DNA of 7,105 bases, taken from an uncultured Oceanospirillales bacterium. GTDB lineage: Bacteria > Pseudomonadota > Gammaproteobacteria > Pseudomonadales > Litorivicinaceae. The translations under genes and the position numbers were made by a program. The notes under the pieces were generated by a model that did no database searches, was not told where the DNA came from, and saw nothing but the letters and a program-made list of their open reading frames with translations. This document shows positions 1 through 5,261 of this stretch, piece after piece. The stretch lies in the NCBI GenBank assembly GCA_913061245.1, contig CAJXTO010000076.1, forward strand, positions 1 to 7,105. Reading direction: 5' to 3'. Numbering within the stretch: position 1 is the first letter of the stretch; each line of letters begins with the position of its first letter.

Positions 1-1262
1 TAAAGTCTTTAATCGTCCGAGAGTCAAAGGATCTGACAATCGCTCAAAAGCTCGCTCGCAGAGGATTATTGAGAGCGTTTTCAAAGGCGCGTTACGGACG
101 TCTAACTATTGCTGATGGCGAGGACACTTTTTCATTTGAAGGGTCTGAACCAGGCCCTGAGGCACACATCACGATTCTTAACCCACAAGTATGGGCCGAT
201 GTTGCCTTCCGAGGCTCCGTGGGAAGCGGTGAGGCCTATATGGCCGGATACTGGGTCACAAGCTCACTCGATCAAGTCACGCGGTTCTTTGTGGCGAACA
301 ACCACCTCACAGATCAGATGGAAAGCGGCTTAACGCGTTTATTCCGAGCGGTTCTTGCAACCGCGCATTGGCTCAACAAAAATACGGTCAAGGGTTCAAA
401 AAAGAACATCGAAGCGCACTACGATCTCGGCAATCAGTTGTTCGAAACCTTCCTCGACCCAACATTGATGTACTCCTCAGCACTGTTTTCTAACGAATCA
501 ACTGACCTACACAACGCATCAATCGAGAAACTGGATCACATTTGTCGAAAGCTCCATCTCTGCCCGACAGACCACGTCTTAGAGATCGGAACTGGTTGGG
601 GCGGATTCGCGATTCACGCAGCAGAAAACTACGGTTGCAAAGTCACAACCACCACCATTTCTGAAGAGCAATATGATCATGCCGTCCAGCTCATCAATGA
701 GCGTGGTTTAAACGGCCAAATTACAGTTTTGAAGAAAGATTACCGTGATCTCACTGGTCAGTACGACAAACTGGTATCCATCGAAATGATTGAGGCTGTG
801 GGGCATCACTACCTCGACACCTACATCAACACGTTGTCCGACCGCCTCAAACCCAATGGCCTAGCCCTTATTCAGGCGATAACGATAGTGGAACAACGCT
901 ATCAGCTAGCAGTTAAGAGCGTCGATTTTATCAAGCGCTATATCTTCCCTGGTGGATTCATCCCCTCGATCGGTAGCATCATGCAGTCGGTCGGTCGCGC
1001 TTCTGACTTAAGACTTCTCCATCTTGAAGATTTTGCGAGCCACTATGCAAGAACACTTGCTGAATGGCGCAAGCGGTTTATCGCTGAGAAAGAACGGATT
1101 TTGGGACTTGGTTACGATGAGCGGTTTTGCCGGATGTGGGAATTTTATCTCGCGTATTGCGAGGGCGGTTTTCATGAACGACAACTCGGCCTTGCGCAAT
1201 TGATCCTCGCGAAGCCGAAGGCTCGCCAAGAAACACCTGTGGTTCCGTTGCGCCTTGCCTAA
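1..1262 (+). CDS. Cyclopropane-fatty-acyl-phospholipid synthase-like SAM methyltransferase (5' partial)
   Basis: Family role: SAM-dependent methyl transfer to the double bond of membrane phospholipid acyl chains, acting at the inner face of the cytoplasmic membrane. Numbering from the first possible in-window start (TTG at 69): N-terminal helical part to about 110; family motif EAHYDLGN 115-122; SAM-binding motif VLEIGTGWGG 170-179; EMIEAVGHHY 239-248; YIFPGGFIPS 291-300; C-terminal WEFYLAYCEGGF 357-368. Active-site positions aligned by eye to E. coli Cfa: Glu242, Ile271 and Tyr326 are kept, but Cys139 is Thr175 and His266 is Gln269. The frame is open up to base 3 and encodes a basic segment (QKLARRGLLRAF) typical of these proteins ahead of the KARYGRLTI part, so the real start is probably upstream of the window; the TTG has only AGAGGA three bases before it. 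It ends in TAATG, overlapping the next gene. It could be a true CFA synthase or a methylase acting on another unsaturated acyl chain. The family is certain, the substrate is not. Confidence 0.93.
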   Translation, partial: KSLIVRESKDLTIAQKLARRGLLRAFSKARYGRLTIADGEDTFSFEGSEPGPEAHITILNPQVWADVAFRGSVGSGEAYMAGYWVTSSLDQVTRFFVANNHLTDQMESGLTRLFRAVLATAHWLNKNTVKGSKKNIEAHYDLGNQLFETFLDPTLMYSSALFSNESTDLHNASIEKLDHICRKLHLCPTDHVLEIGTGWGGFAIHAAENYGCKVTTTTISEEQYDHAVQLINERGLNGQITVLKKDYRDLTGQYDKLVSIEMIEAVGHHYLDTYINTLSDRLKPNGLALIQAITIVEQRYQLAVKSVDFIKRYIFPGGFIPSIGSIMQSVGRASDLRLLHLEDFASHYARTLAEWRKRFIAEKERILGLGYDERFCRMWEFYLAYCEGGFHERQLGLAQLILAKPKARQETPVVPLRLA

Positions 1263-1744
1263 TGTGGGCAACGGTCCGTAATCTCGGCGTATTTCAAGGC
1301 CTCTGGTTTTTACTCGTTCTCGGGGGTGATGCGTTTTTCGTCTTCGCCCTCGGTTGGCTTCTCTTCCATGCCGTGAGTTTCTGTCGGTCTGGAGAGCGGC
1401 GTCTACTACCGATCTTTATTCTTCTCGGAATTTGCATGGATTCGCTCCTTACCGCGCTCCATGTATATCAGTTCAGTCATAGCGCTTGGCCGATTCCCCT
1501 ATGGCTTCTCGGTTTATGGCTCATTTTCCCAACGACGCTATTACATGGTTTGCGGTGGTGTTGGTCTGGGCAGCTTTGGATACTGATCGCAAGCGCGCTC
1601 GGGGCAGCGCTTACTTATATTGGCGGTGCTCGACTGGGTGATCTCGCATTCCCATTTGGCGAATTACCAACCATCTTCATACTCACTGCATGCTGGACGC
1701 TGTATTTCGGATTGGTCAGGCTTATGGCTTTACAGAGATCTTAA
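1262..1744 (+). CDS. DUF2878 family small integral membrane protein
   Basis: 160 residues with about five hydrophobic segments: roughly 9-36 (GLWFLLVLGG, then a long apolar run), 46-68, 75-95, 101-120 and 131-155. No signal peptide cleavage site or catalytic motif is evident. The opening (a short polar start, FQGLWFLLVLGGD) and the length match DUF2878 as I know it; this call is from memory of the family. Its biochemical role is unknown. Start ATG at 1262 shares its A with the TAA stop of the CFA-like gene (TAATG), so translation is almost certainly coupled. In many gammaproteobacteria DUF2878 genes sit in operons with a CFA-like synthase, a DUF1365 protein and an FAD-dependent oxidoreductase, which suggests a role in lipid modification or transport of lipid intermediates. 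Here it is the last gene: its final codons overlap the convergent rlmKL tail. Confidence 0.8.
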   Translation: MWATVRNLGVFQGLWFLLVLGGDAFFVFALGWLLFHAVSFCRSGERRLLPIFILLGICMDSLLTALHVYQFSHSAWPIPLWLLGLWLIFPTTLLHGLRWCWSGQLWILIASALGAALTYIGGARLGDLAFPFGELPTIFILTACWTLYFGLVRLMALQRS

Positions 1745-3866
1745 AGAGGACATGCGGCGGCTTGCGATCAAAATCAGCATCGATGCTTTGACGCGTCATA
1801 TCCTCGACCACATAAGAGTCTCGAAGCGATTCATCGAGCGAGAATCCTTTGAAGTTATTTGAGAAATAAATAACCCCACCCGGTGTAAGCCAGGCCCTAC
1901 ATGCATCAATTAACTCACGATGATCGCGCTGTATGTCGAGCGTCTGCTCAGTGCTCTTGGTATTTGAAAACGTTGGAGGATCGAGCAGGATCAAATCGAA
2001 CTCCGCACGTGGTTCAACAGTCAGCCACTCCAACACGTTCGCCCGGATGAACTGATAATGCTTCGGGTTCAGTCCATTTTTCTCAAAATTTCGATGCGCC
2101 CAAGTCAGATAGGTCTTCGACATATCAACACTTGTGACTGATCGAGCCAATCCTTTTGCGGCGGCAACGCTCAAGGCGCCTGTGTAGCAAAACAAATTGA
2201 GCACACGCTGACCACGACAGGACTCGAGTAATATGCGCCTTAACGGACGATGGTCGAGAAAGAGCCCGACATCAGTATAGGTCGTGAGATTGACCTCAAA
2301 CTGCATCCCGTTTTCATGCACGTCGATGCAGAGTGGTTCGGCACGCTTCTCATATTGGGAACTACCAGACTGCCGGAAACGCTCTTTATACACAGCATGT
2401 TTTAGAGGAATACCAAGATGCTTTGGTACCCACTGACGAATAAGTTGTCGCCGATGATTCGCCCTTTTGGGATCAACCGTCTTTGGCGGGCGATATTCTT
2501 GAATATGTAAGTAATCGGCAAACTGATCGATGACGACATTGTACTCAGGCAGGTCTGAATCATAGATTCGATAACAGTCTATTTCATTATTTTTCAATAA
2601 TTTAGATCGATTCTTGAGATTTTTAGACAGGCGATTCAGGAGCGGCCAGATTTCTTCTGGTGGATCTTTATCATCTTGAATCTCAAAATGCTCAGGCGCC
2701 AAACCGAGTGCAAACTTGGCAATGTTGAGCCGTAGCCCACCCGCCTGCATTTCCCATTTCTTATCTGAACGCAACCCAAGCGACTGCATGAGTTCTTTTT
2801 CTGATGTCACCAGACCAAGATGCCCGTTTGTAAACGCTTTACAGCGATCTCCTAAGAGCCGATACAAGCTGACCAAGTCTTCATTCCGTCCAAGTCTTGT
2901 GCCATAGGGAGGGTTTGCCAAAATCCAGACTACATCCGCTTCCGTAACTCCAGTTGATATTGGAGACAGTTCTGCAATCTCGCCGACTTCTACCGTGATC
3001 TGCTCAGACAGCCCTGCTCGCTCAATATTCGATCGTGCCCGATCAACCGCGTCAGGATTGATATCAAAACCAATAAAGCGAGCTGGGCTTTGAGCTTCTC
3101 TCGTTCGCTCTTCTGCAATTAAATCAGTCCAAGAAATCGACTCGAGACCTGTCCAACGTGATAACTGGCTTGACGGTCTCTGACGTTGCGGCGCAATCTG
3201 ATTCAGGCGCATACAGGCCTCAATTAAAATCGTTCCTGAACCACAGCAGGGATCAATAATCACCGACGGCTGATTTTGCTCAATTTTCAGACGTGCGAGC
3301 ATCACTTGAGCCAGTGTTTCTCGCAGCGGTGCTTCGCCACCTTCTGTCCGATATCCACGCTGATTTAAAGGTGCACGGTTTAGATTAATGCCGATATCAA
3401 CTTGGCCGCGTCCAAAACGAAGCGCGATACGCACAGCTGGCTCGTCTGTTTCATATTCAGGGCGAGGACGCTTGGCTACCATGGCTTGGTCACGGATCGC
3501 GTCCATGACCAACTGCCCTGCAAAACGTGTGTCTTTCAGCCAACTCACTTTACCGGTCACATCAACTCGAACACTCGCTCCCGCGTAGAGATGAGCATTC
3601 CAATCAATGGTACGTAGCAATTCCCGAAATTGATCTGCCGCTACAGCTTCACCACGTGCAAGCAACCAAACAACGCGATCACCGACTTGGGTCGTTAAAA
3701 GCATCCGATACGCATCGTGAAGCGTCCCTTCTGCAGTGACCCAGCCGAGCTGACGCCCTTTCACTTCAAGGCCTAAACTTTCAACCTCATCTGCGACCAA
3801 ATCATCTGTCGCGAGAAGAGTTCCAATCGCGAAAACACCTGTGTTATTTTCGATCTCGTGGTTCAT
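1722..3866 (-). CDS. rlmKL: Bifunctional 23S rRNA methyltransferase RlmKL (m2G2445 / m7G2069)
   Basis: Cytoplasmic enzyme that methylates N2 of G2445 (RlmL half) and N7 of G2069 (RlmK half) during 50S assembly. From ATG at 3866 it is 714 residues, against 702 in E. coli. Visible parts: THUMP-type RNA-binding region to about residue 165, with the RGYR element near 170; RlmL SAM motif DPCCGSGT 205-212 and catalytic NPPYG 318-322; a Lys/Asn-rich linker about 412-430; then the RlmK PUA-like and Rossmann parts with CYRIYDSDLPEYNV, GLFLDHR, LNLFCYTG 556-563 and DPPTFSN 629-635, followed by QRDH and YFSNN. All key motifs are intact, so it should be functional. Start choice: ATG at 3866, or an in-frame TTG two codons earlier (3872); neither has a good Shine-Dalgarno. 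The frame is closed by a stop at 3906-3908. It is divergent from rmf and its last 23 bases overlap the end of the DUF2878 gene. Confidence 0.95.
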   Translation of the reverse strand: MNHEIENNTGVFAIGTLLATDDLVADEVESLGLEVKGRQLGWVTAEGTLHDAYRMLLTTQVGDRVVWLLARGEAVAADQFRELLRTIDWNAHLYAGASVRVDVTGKVSWLKDTRFAGQLVMDAIRDQAMVAKRPRPEYETDEPAVRIALRFGRGQVDIGINLNRAPLNQRGYRTEGGEAPLRETLAQVMLARLKIEQNQPSVIIDPCCGSGTILIEACMRLNQIAPQRQRPSSQLSRWTGLESISWTDLIAEERTREAQSPARFIGFDINPDAVDRARSNIERAGLSEQITVEVGEIAELSPISTGVTEADVVWILANPPYGTRLGRNEDLVSLYRLLGDRCKAFTNGHLGLVTSEKELMQSLGLRSDKKWEMQAGGLRLNIAKFALGLAPEHFEIQDDKDPPEEIWPLLNRLSKNLKNRSKLLKNNEIDCYRIYDSDLPEYNVVIDQFADYLHIQEYRPPKTVDPKRANHRRQLIRQWVPKHLGIPLKHAVYKERFRQSGSSQYEKRAEPLCIDVHENGMQFEVNLTTYTDVGLFLDHRPLRRILLESCRGQRVLNLFCYTGALSVAAAKGLARSVTSVDMSKTYLTWAHRNFEKNGLNPKHYQFIRANVLEWLTVEPRAEFDLILLDPPTFSNTKSTEQTLDIQRDHRELIDACRAWLTPGGVIYFSNNFKGFSLDESLRDSYVVEDMTRQSIDADFDRKPPHVLFKISVKP

Positions 3867-3936
3867 AAGCAACCATGAGTGACAACCAAGGATAAGGGGT
3901 CGGTTTTAGACGCCGACTTCAAGGAGATCACATTCG
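3867..3936. promoter_or_regulatory. Divergent rlmKL / rmf intergenic region with rmf leader stem
   Basis: Only 70 bases separate the divergent starts of rlmKL and rmf, so the rmf promoter must lie here or within the first codons of rlmKL. I see no convincing sigma-70 -35/-10 pair on either strand; the best + strand -10-like sequence is CATAAG near 3864, which is weak. The clearest structure is an inverted repeat, GTCGG (3899-3903) with CCGAC (3913-3917). It extends outward by two G-U pairs and one G-C pair (3896-3898 with 3918-3920), giving about 8 bp with a 9-base loop. The stem ends directly against the rmf Shine-Dalgarno sequence, so it may modulate translation or stabilise the message. 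That function is inference. Confidence 0.35.
3921..3926 (+). promoter_or_regulatory. Strong Shine-Dalgarno site of rmf
   Basis: AAGGAG, a near-perfect anti-16S match, lies 10 bases before the ATG at 3937. It fixes the rmf start and supports this small gene on the + strand over the longer antisense frame. A stem formed by 3896-3920 ends immediately before it. Confidence 0.8.
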
Positions 3937-4146
3937 ATGAAAACAATAAAACGTAGCTTAAACGACCGTTTCTACAATCGCGGCTATCGCGCTGGCGTTG
4001 GGGGCAAATCAAGGGAGATGTGCCCTGCTTTCGCTGGACAAGGCCGTGACGCATGGCTCTCGGGCTGGCGGGACGGTCGAGCGGCTTCCTGGGATGGCCT
4101 AACCGGCGTATCCGGGATTCATTGTGACCCGCAAATCGCTTCTTAA
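3937..4146 (+). CDS. rmf: Ribosome modulation factor RMF
   Basis: Small basic protein that binds 70S ribosomes near the 16S rRNA anti-Shine-Dalgarno region and drives formation of 90S/100S dimers, silencing translation in stationary phase or starvation. The 69 residues carry the RMF signature: basic start (MKTIKRS), then RGYRAGVGGKSREMCP at 15-30 (compare RGYQAGIAGRSKEMCP in E. coli) and WLSGWRDGR at 40-48. It is longer than E. coli RMF (55 residues) because of a tail, SWDGLTGVSGIH at 51-62, which resembles the tail of Pseudomonas RMF. In E. coli the gene is induced by ppGpp and cAMP-CRP; no such site can be read here. It is a lone + strand gene set between - strand genes: divergent from rlmKL and convergent with pyrD, 45 bases from the pyrD stop. 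Confidence 0.95.
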   Translation: MKTIKRSLNDRFYNRGYRAGVGGKSREMCPAFAGQGRDAWLSGWRDGRAASWDGLTGVSGIHCDPQIAS

Positions 4147-4158
4147 TGATGCAATGTG

Positions 4159-4181
4159 CCACGCCCCCACAAGGGGCGTGG
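4159..4181. terminator. GC-rich hairpin between convergent rmf and pyrD, possible terminator
   Basis: Perfect 9-bp inverted repeat: CCACGCCCC (4159-4167), loop CACAA, GGGGCGTGG (4173-4181). It starts 12 bases after the rmf stop and ends 10 bases before the pyrD stop, the expected place for a shared terminator. Neither strand has a U-tract after the stem (+ reads TTGAAGCGG, - reads CACATTGCATC), so it is not a classical intrinsic terminator. It could be a 3'-end stabilising stem left by Rho-dependent termination and trimming. The structure is certain; the function is inferred. Confidence 0.5.
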
Positions 4182-4191
4182 TTGAAGCGGT

Positions 4192-5196
4192 CTACGAACA
4201 TCTTGTCATCCGAATCGCGTCTTTCACCAAGGCAGGACCTCGATAGATCAATCCTGTGTAAATCTGAACAAGCTTGGCGCCGATTTCTATCCGCCGCTTC
4301 GCATCATCACCAGACATCACCCCGCCGACTGAAATCAACGGAAGCGTTTCGCCTAACACCTCAACTGCGAGCTTTAAGCAATGTTCTGATTTCTCAGTCA
4401 AAGGAGTACCAGACAATCCACCCATCTCGTCTCGATGGCGACTCACTAATCCAGTTCGGTCGAGCGTTGTATTGGTCAAAATAACACCGTCAGCCTCGGT
4501 ACGTTTAAGCGCTTCGAGCACTTGAACTAAATCTGCATCCTCAAAGTCTGGAGCGAGTTTTACGAATACCGGCAAATAGTTATTTTTTCGGTTCTTCAAA
4601 TGAGATCGCGCATCCAAAACCGGGGCAACCACATCCAAAATTTTTCCTGCATCAGCAAGATCACGAAGACCTGGTGTATTAGGGCTTGAAACATTGATCG
4701 TGATGTAATCGCATACAGGCGCGGCTTTCTGAATACAGGTCACGTAATCAGTGTGCGCGGATTCATTCGGTGTATCTTTGTTTTTACCAATATTGACGCC
4801 TATCACGCCTTGGTATGGATGATCGACGAGCTCTCGAACGAGTGCGTCAATACCTAGATTATTAAATCCAAAACGGTTAATCAGACCTGCATCTTCAGTA
4901 AGACGAAAGACACGCGGTTTTGGATTTCCCGGTTGAGGACGAGGCGTGACTGTTCCAACCTCGATATGCCCAAATCCGAGCCGAGAAAAACCTGAAATCG
5001 CCACCCCGTTTTTATCAAGACCAGCCGCTAAGCCAATAGCATTCTTAAACTGCAAACCAGCGATTTCGCAGGGACGGCCAGCTAGAGGAGTCGATGGACC
5101 AAAGCACTGGCCAACAGTTTTGAGTGACTGGATGGTTAGGTCATGCGCTGATTCTGGATCAATTCGAAATAGCGCAGGTTTGATTAATGAATACAC
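4192..5196 (-). CDS. pyrD: Dihydroorotate dehydrogenase (quinone), class 2
   Basis: Oxidises dihydroorotate to orotate with FMN and passes electrons to membrane quinones: the fourth step of de novo UMP synthesis, on the inner face of the cytoplasmic membrane. 334 residues against 336 in E. coli. The amphipathic N-terminal helix region (about 1-40) typical of class 2 is present. Motifs: AIGLAAGLDKNG 53-64, EVGTVTPRPQPGNPKPRVFRL 79-99 in short, NRFGFNN 107-113, NVSSPNTPG 168-176 with catalytic Ser171, Lys213 in FVKLAPD, NTT 242-244, and the phosphate-binding SVGGVMSG 289-296 and YTGLIYRGP 313-321. The start is GTG at 5196, supported by GAAGGAG close upstream and by alignment with the MYYPF-type start of E. 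coli PyrD. It follows the glutamate-synthase-like gene by 65 bases on the same strand, so it may be co-transcribed with pepN or have its own promoter. Its leader has a Shine-Dalgarno-overlapping hairpin (5205-5224). Confidence 0.97.
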   Translation of the reverse strand: MYSLIKPALFRIDPESAHDLTIQSLKTVGQCFGPSTPLAGRPCEIAGLQFKNAIGLAAGLDKNGVAISGFSRLGFGHIEVGTVTPRPQPGNPKPRVFRLTEDAGLINRFGFNNLGIDALVRELVDHPYQGVIGVNIGKNKDTPNESAHTDYVTCIQKAAPVCDYITINVSSPNTPGLRDLADAGKILDVVAPVLDARSHLKNRKNNYLPVFVKLAPDFEDADLVQVLEALKRTEADGVILTNTTLDRTGLVSRHRDEMGGLSGTPLTEKSEHCLKLAVEVLGETLPLISVGGVMSGDDAKRRIEIGAKLVQIYTGLIYRGPALVKDAIRMTRCS

Positions 5197-5201
5197 GACA
5201 T

Positions 5202-5224
5202 CTCCTTCGCCGTCAGGTGCGAAG
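5202..5224 (-). promoter_or_regulatory. pyrD leader hairpin overlapping its Shine-Dalgarno site
   Basis: In the pyrD message, CTTCGC (5224 to 5219) can pair perfectly with GCGAAG (5210 to 5205) over an 8-base loop. The second arm contains the GAAG of the Shine-Dalgarno sequence GAAGGAG (5208 to 5202), which sits 5 bases before the GTG start. In enterobacterial pyrC and pyrD, a leader hairpin that masks the Shine-Dalgarno forms only in the longer transcripts made when CTP is plentiful. A similar switch here is inference: the transcription start is not visible, and a 6-bp stem in a 65-base gap could arise by chance. Confidence 0.35.
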
Positions 5225-5261
5225 TGTACAGAACCTCATGCGTTAGAGCCACGAAATCTAG

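Noticed and set aside
1620..1862. 80-codon + strand frame crossing the DUF2878/rlmKL junction
   Set aside because: It lies out of frame in DUF2878 and antisense to rlmKL, with no motif, and starts inside a coding region without a Shine-Dalgarno.
4159..4181. Hairpin as a classical intrinsic terminator
   Set aside because: The stem is strong, but no U-tract follows on either strand. I kept it only as a possible terminator or 3'-end stem.
3863..4201. 112-codon open frame on the - strand across rmf and the rlmKL leader
   Set aside because: It is antisense to rmf, which has clear family motifs and a strong Shine-Dalgarno. The frame's product has no recognisable pattern and its start has no ribosome site.
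5184..5201. ATG at 5201-5199 (- strand), opening a five-codon mini-frame that overlaps the pyrD GTG
   Set aside because: It touches the GGAG with no spacing, so that site cannot serve it. The GTG has proper spacing and gives the expected PyrD N-terminus.
5223..5247. pyrD promoter boxes (TACACT at 5228-5223, TCTAAC at 5247-5242, - strand)
   Set aside because: Each matches the -10 consensus at only four of six bases and has no acceptable -35 at 16-18 bases, so I do not annotate a promoter.
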